Source: Flectonema sp. DT1601
Lineage: Eukaryota > Euglenozoa > Diplonemea > Diplonemida > Diplonemidae
Direction of reading: 5' to 3'
Length of the DNA: 64,000 bases
Assembly: GCA_964019425.1 (NCBI GenBank)
Contig: OZ025821.1
Coordinates: forward strand, 635,001 to 699,000
A program made the translations under genes and the position numbers. Positions 9,918-21,500 of this stretch are shown here, piece after piece. Under the pieces are notes generated by a model that was not told the DNA's origin, ran no database searches, and saw only the letters and a list, made by a program, of their open reading frames with translations. Positions within the stretch are counted from its first letter, which is position 1; every line of letters starts with the position of its first letter.

Positions 9918-12900
9918 CTACACATTTGTCTTTACAAGATCTCGACGTGCATTGCCCCGCTCCTGCATGGGCTCACTGATATACTCAGCAAAGTTCATGA
10001 GTGGAACCTGATCAGTCTGCTTTTTCTTGTAGACAATAAAACCTGCGATGGCACCACACAACAACAATACACCAGCTGCTACTGCAATAATCCACCACGG
10101 GAAGGCATCGTCATCGTCATCCTGCTGTGGAGTCAATAACCCTGAAGCTAAACGTTCTTGAGGAGTCAAATCATTCGGCACCCAGTCTTCAGGTCTCGGT
10201 TCTGGTGTTCCTGGTGCCTTAGTCGGTACAGCAGTCGGAACAGCAGTTGGTCCGTAAGTCTTACCGGCAGGGAGTGGTGTTCTTGGCATAGCGGTTGACA
10301 TTCCTGCAGTTGGAATAGCAGTCGGTCGGTAAGTCGCTCCAGCAGGAAATGATGTTGTTGCCATAGCGGTTGACATTCCTGTAGGCATAGCAGTTAGAAC
10401 AGCAGTCGGTCCGTAAGTCGCTGTTCCTGCTGGTGTTGGTGGCATGGCAGTTGGGATAGAAGTTGGAACAGCAGTTGGTCCGTGAGTCTTACCGACATGA
10501 AGCGGTGTTGTTGGCCCTGCTGTAAGGTCAGCGGTTGGAACGGCAGCTGGAATAGCTGTTTTTCCGACAGGCAATGCTGTCGGTATTGCTGTAGGAACCG
10601 AAGTTGGCACAGCGGTTGGAACAGCAGTAGGGATTGGAGCTGGCGAGGCAATTGGGGTCGCAGTTTGACCAATAGGCAACGATGTTTGAACCCTCGTCGG
10701 CACAGCAGTAGGAACGGCGGTTGGAACTGCTGTTCTTCCAACAGGCAATGCTGTCGGTATTGCTGTAGGAACTGAAGTTAGCATAGCAGTTGGTACCGCA
10801 GTAGGAACAGCTGTAGGGATTGGAGGGGCAGTTGGCACAGGGGTAGGAATAGCTGTTGGAATGGTCGTAGCTCCTCCACAAGTGGTGAACGAACCAGTCA
10901 ATACCCACTGATTAAGAGAAGTGGGTTTGTAACAAATCTTGTACTCCGTGTTTCCAGATAGACCCGATAGTGTGTCAGCATACCATTCTGTTGCTACTCC
11001 TACCTTCTTAATCACACCGTGATCATCTGAACACGCACCAAGAGTTTGGCACTGAGCCTCCGCCTGACTGCAATCAGTCACCGTATTCGGAACAACTGCA
11101 GCCTTGTCACTGGCACCAAGTTCATCAGTTCCAGGATAGAAGTGGAAAATAGGAGCATCAATACCGGGCTTAGGGCAAGTTGGCTTTGGAGTGAACACCG
11201 GGTCACGGTGTTCGCATGTTAAACTAATCTCATCGATGTTGGCAACTCCTCTCGCAGACAGCTTCAGTGAGTCGATCGGTGAACCTCCGAATGAAGCATC
11301 AGAACAAGCTGGCTGTCCTCCCACCTTCAAGTTCATTGTGTTTGTAGTCCAGTTGATCGTCACCTCAACTTCAGTCCATCCATTCGTCCTGATATTCGCA
11401 TTGGCTCTGCATGTTACGCTGTTGAAGGCAGCATCACCATTGTTACCAATGGTGACTGGGATAGTGTCAGTGCCAGCAACAATATCGAGTATTATTTCTT
11501 CATTCCCACTGCTCAAGTAAACAGCGTATGTCAGAACTGTACCCTGGATACCACCAGCAGCAAAGCTCTTTGCGAATCCCGGAATGGAAAAATTCATCGA
11601 CCCAGCTCCCTTGAACCTCCTCGACGTGTCTTGCGTGAAGTACTGGTCAGGACCCCATGAGGAGTCATCCAAGCCTAAGTTCAAACTGTGATGGCAAATA
11701 CCAGGAATCTGGAACTCAACATCCTTCACAGACCAGAGTGGCTGCTTACCGGATTTGAACATCGATCCCTTGAAGTACAAGTCAACAAGTTCTGTGGCAT
11801 CAGAGCTGAACGTCGATGCTGCCACCAACGGTCCGATTTTCAAGATCTGCTTGTCACGCGAATCAACTGTCAAGAGAGAAGGGTTCAACAAGTCGTTGCG
11901 CAAATTGTTCCAACCGAATTGAGTTGGGTAGTCAGCAATCATCGCATCGATGATCGCCTGCTTGTTGGCAGTCGTGTCGACCCACTCATCGTAGTCTCCG
12001 ACAAGAGTCAAAGTCATCGTCGTACCACCAGCCCGAAGCTGATCCTGCGTCAGTCCCTCAACAACGGATCCAGTCATCAAAATGTAGCTCGTGCACCACA
12101 AGTGGAACTCATCCCACCATGCATTTCCAAACATGATCACTTTGTTGATACCACGAGTGCACGATGAACGGAAGGGAGCACCTTCGAATTCCAAGTGACC
12201 ATCGATGTACAAATCAACCAATTGGGAACCCCAGTTAACGTGTAAATCGATGTGGTTGAATACTCCCGAAATAGCAGTTGTCGATCCAGTTTGTGAACTC
12301 ACACTGTAAGAACCACCATTGGTACGCAACTCGAAGCAGTCAGTGTCTCCATCACGAAAGGATGTAGTCGGACTGCTACCGTCAAATGGACTGATGAAAA
12401 AAGAGATAAGTCTCGGCTTGCTATAAGAAAGCAGTGTAATGAACGCCAGTCCTGTATCTTTCTTTGACACGTCACCGACTTTGAACGATGCAGATCCACT
12501 GGCGAAGAACGTGTTGTCCAATGCTGCATCCGAACCTACCCAGGTGGCGATGTCGCTGTCAAACCCGTGCAGGTAGTTCTCAGGACAGTTGGAGAACCCA
12601 AGACACTCTAAACCTCCGTAAGATCCCTGACACTGGCAAGGAAAAGGGACGTTGTCAACACACGTTCCTCTCCCGCTGCAAACACTTGCATCATCTGAGG
12701 CCACACCGAAACAGACACTCGCAGTGTTCGCAATCATAACGTCTACAGTGCAGGTACTTTCCTTCGCATCCGACCCAACGAACTTCGTAGCGAGCGTGAA
12801 CGTCTGTCCGGCATCAGAACTCCGCGGCGTGAAATCAAAGACCACGTTGCCGGAGGTTCCGACGCTTGCCCCGCTGTTCTTTGACAAAGAGATGTCGCTC

Positions 12901-13820
12901 ATGGTGGCAGTCGTTGCCGAAAAGTCCAGCGTCATAGTCTCCGAATACACAGCGTTGAACTCAACCCTCCACGCCTTGCTGTGAGGGATGGTGTGGGTCA
13001 TCGTCGTCTCCTGGGAAACGATGCATCTCGGCACTGTAAACACGTCAGTGCAAGAGTTGTACATGAAATCGATGGTCGCAATGTCTCCCTTACTTAGACC
13101 GGAAGTCTGACCAATCGGAACCGAGGAAACGATCACCGGCAAGTTGCCGATGGCGTATGAGTAAGCATCGTAGTGCATGATCGACCCGTAATCGTATGCT
13201 CCGATGTCACGACCAGTTGCTCCGTTCTTATCGAAGATTTGACGATTCGCTCCGACCTTGACCTGGCTGATGTCGACGTAAACGTGTTCGTCTCTGTCAT
13301 TTCTCGACTGCTCGTGAGAAAGACCCATACTGTGACCCACCTCGTGAATCACCGTTGGCATAATACATCCATCTTCAAGGTTGATCTGGTTCACCTTCCC
13401 GGGTGAGAGACCAATGGGAGAGTTACAAGCGTCTGCGTGTTTGACAAACTTCATGCAGGGCTTTGGACAATTGGAAACAGCTCCAGTGTGCCTCGTGAAT
13501 CTCACACACGTGTTCGACTGCCAATGAGCAATCGCCTGAAGGATTCTCGTGTCGTCATTCGCAAGAGGCGCTGAGGTTCCTGCTCTCGTTGAGGTGTCGA
13601 TCACCCAGTTCACCCTCCCTCCCGGCCACAGCGCAGTGGGATCCGTGTAAGAAGCTCCTCCCAACCCGCGGATGCTTCGAAGCCCATCTTGAATCGGAAT
13701 CTGCTGATCATCCCACAGCGTGTAGTCTACTCCCTCAACAAATAATTTATCGACAGAAACGTCTTCAGTTGAAGCACTAGACGATGAGATCATCACCAGA
13801 GCGATGATGGGCTTCCACAT
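9918..13820 (-). CDS. Astacin-family surface metalloprotease, copy 2 (type I membrane protein)
   Basis: A 1,300-residue paralogue of copy 1 with the same architecture: signal peptide, astacin domain with HEVGHSMGLSHE (about 159-170) and Met-turn SIMHY, EGF-like module, two LamG-like modules, stalk, membrane span (about 1238-1264) and tail. Three things differ. The residues flanking the zinc helix and Met-turn are changed (LEDGCIMPTVIHE against LAAACGLGATIHE; MHYDAYSYA against MHYGPDGFA). The stalk is short and degenerate (about 985-1200). The tail reads QTDQVPLMNFAEYISEPMQE. The start is the ATG at 13820, 12 bases after an AG acceptor; the frame is open upstream but low in complexity there. 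The catalytic residues are all present, so it is probably active with altered specificity (inference). Confidence 0.92.
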   Translation of the reverse strand: MWKPIIALVMISSSSASTEDVSVDKLFVEGVDYTLWDDQQIPIQDGLRSIRGLGGASYTDPTALWPGGRVNWVIDTSTRAGTSAPLANDDTRILQAIAHWQSNTCVRFTRHTGAVSNCPKPCMKFVKHADACNSPIGLSPGKVNQINLEDGCIMPTVIHEVGHSMGLSHEQSRNDRDEHVYVDISQVKVGANRQIFDKNGATGRDIGAYDYGSIMHYDAYSYAIGNLPVIVSSVPIGQTSGLSKGDIATIDFMYNSCTDVFTVPRCIVSQETTMTHTIPHSKAWRVEFNAVYSETMTLDFSATTATMSDISLSKNSGASVGTSGNVVFDFTPRSSDAGQTFTLATKFVGSDAKESTCTVDVMIANTASVCFGVASDDASVCSGRGTCVDNVPFPCQCQGSYGGLECLGFSNCPENYLHGFDSDIATWVGSDAALDNTFFASGSASFKVGDVSKKDTGLAFITLLSYSKPRLISFFISPFDGSSPTTSFRDGDTDCFELRTNGGSYSVSSQTGSTTAISGVFNHIDLHVNWGSQLVDLYIDGHLEFEGAPFRSSCTRGINKVIMFGNAWWDEFHLWCTSYILMTGSVVEGLTQDQLRAGGTTMTLTLVGDYDEWVDTTANKQAIIDAMIADYPTQFGWNNLRNDLLNPSLLTVDSRDKQILKIGPLVAASTFSSDATELVDLYFKGSMFKSGKQPLWSVKDVEFQIPGICHHSLNLGLDDSSWGPDQYFTQDTSRRFKGAGSMNFSIPGFAKSFAAGGIQGTVLTYAVYLSSGNEEIILDIVAGTDTIPVTIGNNGDAAFNSVTCRANANIRTNGWTEVEVTINWTTNTMNLKVGGQPACSDASFGGSPIDSLKLSARGVANIDEISLTCEHRDPVFTPKPTCPKPGIDAPIFHFYPGTDELGASDKAAVVPNTVTDCSQAEAQCQTLGACSDDHGVIKKVGVATEWYADTLSGLSGNTEYKICYKPTSLNQWVLTGSFTTCGGATTIPTAIPTPVPTAPPIPTAVPTAVPTAMLTSVPTAIPTALPVGRTAVPTAVPTAVPTRVQTSLPIGQTATPIASPAPIPTAVPTAVPTSVPTAIPTALPVGKTAIPAAVPTADLTAGPTTPLHVGKTHGPTAVPTSIPTAMPPTPAGTATYGPTAVLTAMPTGMSTAMATTSFPAGATYRPTAIPTAGMSTAMPRTPLPAGKTYGPTAVPTAVPTKAPGTPEPRPEDWVPNDLTPQERLASGLLTPQQDDDDDAFPWWIIAVAAGVLLLCGAIAGFIVYKKKQTDQVPLMNFAEYISEPMQERGNARRDLVKTNV
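10215..10870 (-). repeat. Degenerate VPT-repeat stalk of protease copy 2
   Basis: It encodes about 215 residues of imperfect VPTA/IPTA units broken by ALPVGRTA, SLPIGQTA and PLHVGKTHGP-like inserts. It is the shortest and least regular stalk of the three copies. Confidence 0.85.
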
Positions 13821-13832
13821 TGTTGTTGTTAG

Positions 13833-13834
13833 CT
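13833..13834 (-). other. 3' splice acceptor upstream of protease copy 2
   Basis: The sequence attgccgcag is identical to that before copy 1 and lies 12 bases before the ATG. It was duplicated with the gene. Confidence 0.6.
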
Positions 13835-15648
13835 GCGGCAATAAGGAAAAAAGATAAACAACAAATACATCAAAGAAAACTATCGTAACATTCAGTAGAA
13901 GGAAAAATGAGTCAAAGAGAAAACAAAATAAAATGGAAAAAATTAAGAATTTGTTTTTTTTTTTTGTTTTTTTTTTTTGTAGCTTGTATTTCACCCGGAA
14001 ATGTCGCTGCATCAGGATAATTGAGAGGAAAGGCTCGTGCCGACATAATGCCTGCACTTATATGAGATGACTTACCAAGAAAAATAAGAAAAAAGAATTA
14101 TTAAATAAAAAGTTTACAATGAGCAGTTTAAATGTACTCATCCAAAGGCACTATTTACGCTAACAAATTAAAATATCACACAAGATGCCTTGACAACTTT
14201 GCCCAATAAAGGGTACTAGGATACGTTCAAATTCCCTCGTTCTTTTTTTTTTTTTTTTTTTTTGCTTTTTTTTTTCCTTCTTCCCGATAATTTTTTTTTT
14301 AAGTTATTATTAGCAGAGAACCCAGAAGAACGAAATTCCAATGAGAAAGAAGGAAAAAAAAAAAAAAAAAAAAAAAAAAGAAATATCCCCTATTTTATAA
14401 TTTTTTTTGTGTGAAAATACCAATATAGCGTTTAAGATTTTTTAATTGGATTTAAAAAATATTTTGGAAACTATGACGATAAGTCTTGTATGGTAATTTC
14501 AATAAAGAAGTTGTTGAAAATTTTATTTTTTTTTTAAACTTTTTCAAAAAAAAAAATGAGTTGATTCTCTGAACCTTGTTCATAAGTGGAAAAATGAAAA
14601 TTTTAAGAAAAAAAAATATATAAAAATTTTGACCGCAGTAAAGGGGTAAATGCAAGCCGCAATTTGACACGCAGCTGCAGGCTCGTCCCTAAAAATAAGC
14701 CCCGTCAGCATTTGAAAAAAAACCGCAGCAACAAAATATATGGGGATTGGTTAACAACCAATAAGGGAAATGGCTCATTTTGAGAAATTCTAAATCCAGC
14801 CTGAATTTAAAAAAGAATAATTGAACTGACCCTCCCCCCAGGCATCATTCTGTGTTTGTGTAATCCCATACTTAAGGGTTAACAATGAAGCCAATAGTAT
14901 GAACCATATATCAATGCGGGGAAAGTTATCAATCTGAGCTAGTCAAAGGTCCTCCTTTAGCGGCAACGATATAAATCGACAAGAGTCGAATGCCACAATA
15001 TTGGCTCCACCGTTACGGGGAAAGAAACGATGGTTTCGTGGCTACTTTTTCGAAAAAGCTTTTCGTTGTTTTTACAACGGGAAAACAACAACATTTTTTA
15101 TCATACAAGATCATACGCTCAGTTTTTTTTTCAGAACAGGGGGGAAAAAGAAATTACTGCACCGTGATTCAAGGAGGAGAGCAATGACAAGGGTGGACAC
15201 CTGTTGCTTCTTATCAGTTTGCTTCTTGTTCTTTTCTGTTCCTTTCTTTTGGGTTTGTGTTTTTTTGGGAAGGGAAGAACACATTGTAAGTTTTTTTTTT
15301 TTTTTTTTTTTTTCTTAATATACGGGATCTACATTTTTTTTTTTGTGATTTCATCATTTTTTTTTTCTTATACACGAGGAAGATCCCGTCCAGGTGACGA
15401 AGCGCAGCCAATATTACCGAGTTTATCAGGGGTAGCAGCCTAACTTTTTTGTAACATGGTTCCAACGTCTCGTCAACGTTTTTTTTCAATGAAAAAAAAA
15501 GAATAAAAAAAAAAAAAAACGAATTGGCGAAGGATGTTGGGGGGGGGATCTAAGCCAAAGTAGAAACAAACTAAAAAAAAGAAACAAAAAAAAAAGGGGA
15601 AAAAAATCCGTTTCTGGTGTGTTTTTTAAACGATCAGCTTAGAGAAAA

Positions 15649-17232
15649 ACATCACTCTCTCGTAGATCCTCCTGTTGATGTTAGTTACCCATTTTGAAAC
15701 AATAACCAAACAGAACAAAGGCAGGTATCCATGGAAAGAAAAAAAAAAGGAACGGGGCATTGGGAAAGAGACATCAATTAAAGCAAACTTGCATTTTGAT
15801 GACAAGAAACGGACACTTCCTCTATGTTGATTTCTCGTTTTTTTTTTTGTTTTTTTTTTCCTTCTTTCTTTTTTTTCTCTACTTCTACTTGACTGGTTAA
15901 AACAAGAAAAAGAAACATAAAAAAAAGTAAATTAAAAAAAATTAAAAAAAACAAGCAAATATATATTCCATTCATTCACCCAACAAACAGTTTAACAGAG
16001 AAGACAAATATCAACCGGATTAGGCCCAGGCGTTTTAAGATTTTAAAAAAAAAAAAAAAAAAAAAAACACCATTGAAACCCAGAGACAATTCTCACAGTA
16101 ACATTCGAAGAACCGTTTGACTGAAGCGGGTAAAGACAAGAAAACATGATCACAACAGAAAAAAAAACAAGCAAAAATAGAATCACTAAAGAGGAAAGGG
16201 ATTTGAGGATACGAAACCAGCATCCCTACTTAACGCAGACTTGATTGCGAGGAACAAATTGCACCACATAAAAAACAGTAGACAAGGCTCTCGATAATGA
16301 TGACTTGAAGCAGACAAACGTCTTTTAGCAATGTGAGAGAGCGTTTTCCAAAAAAAATAAATAAACAAATAAAAAAAACAGAAAAATTCAGGGGGAAAAA
16401 ACGCCAGAATGAAAACCCAAAAGCCCATTCTGGCTTTTCAGCTACTGCTGGTGAACGAAATAGCATATTTCCCCCTTCTCATTTTTTTTTTTTTTTTTTT
16501 TTTTTTTTTGAATAGAAACGTTATGATGCACCGATGACTCCGACATAGAAAGTCGAAGTAATTTGTTCGCACACATACACATAAAAACAAAAGAAAAAAG
16601 AGAGAACAAAAAAAAAAAAAAAAAAAAAAAGGAATTGTCGGTCATAGTTGGGGGCTGAATGTTTATTTATCGGTCGTAGAAGGGGGGCGATTGTAAGTTT
16701 GTGTTCCTTAATGTAAATCCCTCCATCACGTTTACGATGTGACAGCATGCACAAAGTTACAACATCTCATAAACGAAGTTTTTTGAAGTAAATTTATTAT
16801 AAGGGGGGGGGTCTTTTTTTTTTTTTATAATAATTATAAATAACGTTTTTACTCAGACTATTGGAAATCTGGTATAAAACATAATGCCTGCTTCACAGTG
16901 TCAGGGCAAGTTCATACACCGATAAACAACCAGTACATCAGTTACTTTCTACAAGTTCGTGTACCTTATAATATTATTCCAATAGAGTAAAACAAAAAGG
17001 GGGGGGGGAGGAGAGGGGGGGAAAAAAAAGCGTGGACAGACTAGAAAAAAAAAAGAATAAAAAAACATAGCCTTTTCCCTTTGTTTTTTTTTTTTTTTTT
17101 TGTTTTTTTTTCTCAACCCTTTACCGATAAATGAATACTTGATTTTTCAATATTGTAAAACGGCTTAAGAGTACAGAAGCATAGTTCAACATAATGGCAC
17201 ACCACAAAACCAAGCTTATGCGGTTCAAGAGA
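15649..17232. repeat. Duplicated spacer block, copy B (partner 7713-9540)
   Basis: This is the partner of the block in the preceding spacer and is collinear with it, but lacks the roughly 550-base segment found there between about 7990 and 8622. It has its own A/T-run expansions near 16045, 16480 and 16610. Confidence 0.85.
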
Positions 17233-17567
17233 TGTAAGATAAAGCAGCGCTGTTTTCTTTATTCGCTGATTTACTGTCCTTAAGAAAAAAAAAGGGGAGG
17301 AAAGCTAATAATAGTTAAGAGATTTTGAGTTTTTTTTTTTCGATTTTTTGATTAGGTTTTTTTTTTTATTTCATTCGTTGCACAGTTTTTTTTTTTTTTT
17401 TTTTTTTTTTTTCAAAGTATGACGAAAAAAAAAAAAAAAAAAAAAACCCCACCCATTTTTCATGCCAACACATTTTTTTTTTAAAAAAAAAAAAAAAAAA
17501 CAGTAAAAAAAAAAAAAAATAATGTCTTTAGGAGCTAGCAAAATGCGACACAGCCGATCGATTGGTG

Positions 17568-17598
<31 letters not shown>

Positions 17599-17840
17599 TT
17601 AGTGGGTTACTGGTGTTTTTTTTTTTTTTTTTTTGAAATATATCTCAAAGCATGCTATGATTTAGTCTGTTCTATAGTAGTTGTTAACTAATCTGCACTT
17701 CTGCACTTTTTATGTGCCGAGAGAAGCGTTTGTTTCATTTAGAATACGTTCTTCCTATTTTGATATTTTTTTTTTTTTTTTTTTCTTTCTCTTCCCCCCT
17801 CACAACCGATAAAGAATTCTTGTCCATGATCACAAATATA

Positions 17841-17874
<34 letters not shown>

Positions 17875-18237
17875 GCCACCAACAAAGGAGAGTAAATAAA
17901 TAAAATAAAAGTACTCAACATCAATAAGATCTTACCACTTTACGACCGGATTTTTTTTTTTAATTTTTTTTTTTTTTTTTTGGAAATAGCCGTATCATTC
18001 ATTCCGTCTATCAAGCCCACCAGTATTACTTCCTTTTAATGATGCATAAACCTCAAGCAAGACAGGCTAATCCCCTCTCACGGTTCCTGCATCGAGTCAA
18101 AGGATAACAAACACGTTCGGGGGGGCACGTGAAGTGATTGAAGCAAAACTCCGAGTGACAAAACGCAGTAAATGCTGCAGTTCGCTGCCTTGAGAGACTA
18201 TTCTCTCGGTACCAGCAGCGGAAAGGATAACCACGCG

Positions 18238-18272
<35 letters not shown>

Positions 18273-18513
18273 CCCTCCCCCTTTTTCTTTGCAATTTTTC
18301 GAGCTAGGCACCTGCCAACCACCTCACAAGGTAAAATAACAACAAGGGGAAAAAAGAAAAAAAAATTCACAACATTGACGACTATGATTATATTTCTCAC
18401 AAGGATCTAATGCGTTAAATCTTGATTGATATCATGTGAAGGGGAAAAAAAGGGGGGAAAAAAAGAAATTGCAGACAGGATATTTTGTACTGTGAGGACT
18501 AGTAATTTGTACA

Positions 18514-21500
18514 TTAGACTGACAGAAGCATTTGCTCACTTCCCTGTTCGAAGTTACGATCTTCCAGTGGGCTAGACATGTAGTCGTTGAAATCGGTGAT
18601 TGAAACCTGTTCAGATTTCTTCTTGTAGTAAACAATACCTCCCACAACAAGACCAAGACAAGTCAGGACACTAAGAACTATTACAACAATCAACCACCAA
18701 GGGAAACCATCATCATCATCATCCGCAGGTGACGCTACTCCTGCTCCAAAGCGCTCTGCTGGTGTCATGTCATCTGGTGTAAAATCTGCACTTCTTGTTG
18801 GCACAGCAGTTGGAACAGCCGATTGTCCAGCTGGCAACGAGGTTGGCATAGCAGTTGGAACAGCCGATTGTCCAGCTGGCAACGAGGTTGGCATAGCAGT
18901 TGGAACAGCCGATTGTCCAGCTGGCAACGAGGTTGGCATAGCAGTTGGAACAGCCGATTGTCCAGCTGGCAACGAGGTCGGCATAGCAGTTGGAACAGCC
19001 GATTGTCCAGCTGGCAACGAGGTCGGCATAGCAGTTGGAACAGCCGATTGTCCAGCTGGCAACGAGGTCGGCATAGCAGTTGGAACAGCTGTTGGCATAG
19101 CAGTTGGCATAGCAGTTGGAACAGCCGATTGTCCAGCTGGCAATGAGGTTGGCATAGCAGTTGGGATTGCGGTAGGAACCAGAGTTGGAGGAGCGGTCGG
19201 AACGGCGGTCTGACCAACAGGCAATGAAGTCGGGATTGCAGTAGGTACAGCGGTTGGCACAGCAGTTGGCATCGCGGTTGGTACCGCTGTTGGAACTGGA
19301 GTTGGTGGCGCAGTCGGGGCAGCTGTCTGACCAACAGGCAAACTAGTTGGCACCGCGGTTGGCACTGCAGTAGGCATGGCAGTAGGTACAGCGGTTGGCA
19401 CAGCAGTTGGCATCGCGGTTGGTACCGCTGTAGGAACTGGAGTTGGTGGCGCAGTCGGGGCAGCCGTCTGACCAACAGGCAAACTAGTTGGCACCGCGGT
19501 TGGCACTGCAGTAGGCATGGCAGTAGGTACAGCGGTTGGCACAGCAGTTGGCACAGCAGTTGGCATCGCGGTTGGTACCGCTGTTGGAACTGGAGTTGGT
19601 GGCGCAGTCGGGGCAGCCGTCTGACCAACAGGCAAACTAGTTGGCACCGCGGTTGGCACAGCAGTAGGCATGGCAGTAGGTACAGCGGTTGGCACAGCAG
19701 TTGGCATGGCAGTTGGCACAGCAGTTGGCACAGCAGTAGGCATGGCAGTAGGTACAGCGGTTGGCATGGCGGTAGGAACCGCAGTTGGCATGGCGGTAGG
19801 AACCGGAGTTGGTGGTGCTGTGGGGACTGCAGTTTGTCCAACAGGCAAAGAAGTCGGAATCATAGTCGGCACGGCTGTTGGCACAAGTGTGGGCACTGCG
19901 GTAGGAATTGCAGTTGGGACAGCGGTCGGCATAGCTGTTGGTACAGCAGTCGGTACCGGAGTAGGAGGAGCTGTAGGAGTAGCTGTTGCTCCAACTGGCA
20001 ACGAGGTCGGCACTGCAGTCGGAACAGCAGTTGGAACAGCAGTCGGAACAGAGGTCGGAACAGCAGTAGGAACAGCGGTCGGAACAGCGGTCGGAACAGC
20101 GGTCGGAACAGCGGTCGGAACAGCTGTCGGGATTGCCGTTGGAATAGCAGTTGGCACGGCGGTTGGAACGGCGGTCGGTATAGCTGTTGGTATAGCAGTT
20201 GGTACCGGAGTAGGTGGAGCTGTAGGAGTAGCTGTTGCCCCAATTGGCAACGAGGTCGGCACAGCAGTCGGAATGGCAGTTGGGACAGCAGTAGGAACAG
20301 CAGTTGGGATGGCAGTAGGGACAGCGGTTGGAACAGCAGTTGGAACAGCGGTTGGTACTGCAGTAGGGACAGCGGTTGGAACAGCAGTTGGGATGGCAGT
20401 AGGGACAGCGGTTGGAACAGCAGTTGGAACAGCGGTTGGTACTGCAGTAGGGACAGCGGTTGGAACAGCGGTTGGAACAGCGGTTGGAACAGCGGTTGGT
20501 ACTGCAGTTGGAACAGCGGTTGGAACAGCAGTTGGAACAGCGGTTGGAACAGAAGTAGGAACAGCGGTTGGAACAGCAGTTGGAACAGCGGTTGGAACAG
20601 CGGTTGGAACAGCAGTTGGAACAGCAGTTGGAACAGCAGTTGGAACAGCAGTTGGAACAGCAGTAGGAACAGCAGTAGGAACAGCGGTTGGAACAGCGGT
20701 TGGAACAGCAGTTGGGACGGCAGTAGGGACGGCAGTTGGTACTGCAGTTGGGACGGCTGTCGTAGCTCCTCCACAAGTGGTGAACGAACCAGTCAATACC
20801 CACTGATTAAGAGAAGTGGGTTTGTAACAAATCTTGTACTCCGTGTTTCCAGATAGACCCGATAGTGTGTCAGCATACCATTCTGTTGCTACTCCTACCT
20901 TCTTAATCACACCGTGATCAACTGAACACGCACCAAGAGTTTGGCACTGAGCCTCCGCCTGACTGCAATCAGTCACCGTATTCGGAACAACTGCAGCCTT
21001 GTCACTGGCACCAAGTTCATCAGTTCCAGGATAGAAGTGGAAAATAGGAGCATCAATACCGGGCTTAGGGCAAGTTGGCTTTGGAGTGAACACCGGGTCA
21101 CGGTGTTCGCATGTTAAACTAATCTCATCGATGTTGGCAACTCCTCTCGCAGACAGCTTCAGTGAGTCGATCGGTGAACCTCCGAATGAAGCATCAGAAC
21201 AAGCTGGCTGTCCTCCCACCTTCAAGTTCATTGTGTTTGTAGTCCAGTTGATCGTCACCTCAACTTCAGTCCATCCATTCGTCCTGATATTCGCATTGGC
21301 TCTGCATGTTACGCTGTTGAAGGCAGCATCACCATTGTAACCAATGGCAACTGGGATAGTGTCAGTGCCAGCAACAATATCAATGTTTACCTGTTCAGTC
21401 CCACTGCTCAAGTAAACAGCGTATGTCAGAACTGTACCCTGGATACCACCAGCAGCAAACGTTTTCACATAATTCGGAATGGCAAACTTCATCGACCCAG

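Larger units (their letters stand above)
13821..18513. other. Spacer between protease copies 2 and 3
   Basis: No supported gene. The first 420 bases match the 5' flank of copy 1, and 15649-17232 is collinear with 7713-9540. Long poly-A and poly-T runs fill 17080-17640 and 18240-18272. Two stretches of balanced composition, about 14960-15260 and 18037-18240, show no recognisable gene or RNA on either strand. Confidence 0.65.

Noticed and set aside
18785-20765. Regularly spaced repeats resembling a CRISPR array
   Set aside because: Units are in-frame codons of a protein stalk with no unique spacers, in a eukaryotic gene.
19670-20806. Long plus-strand open frame of VGTA repeats antisense to the copy 3 stalk
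   Set aside because: A 12-base repeat without stops is open in several frames on both strands. It is explained by the stalk of the real gene on the minus strand, which also has a signal peptide, zinc motif and membrane span.
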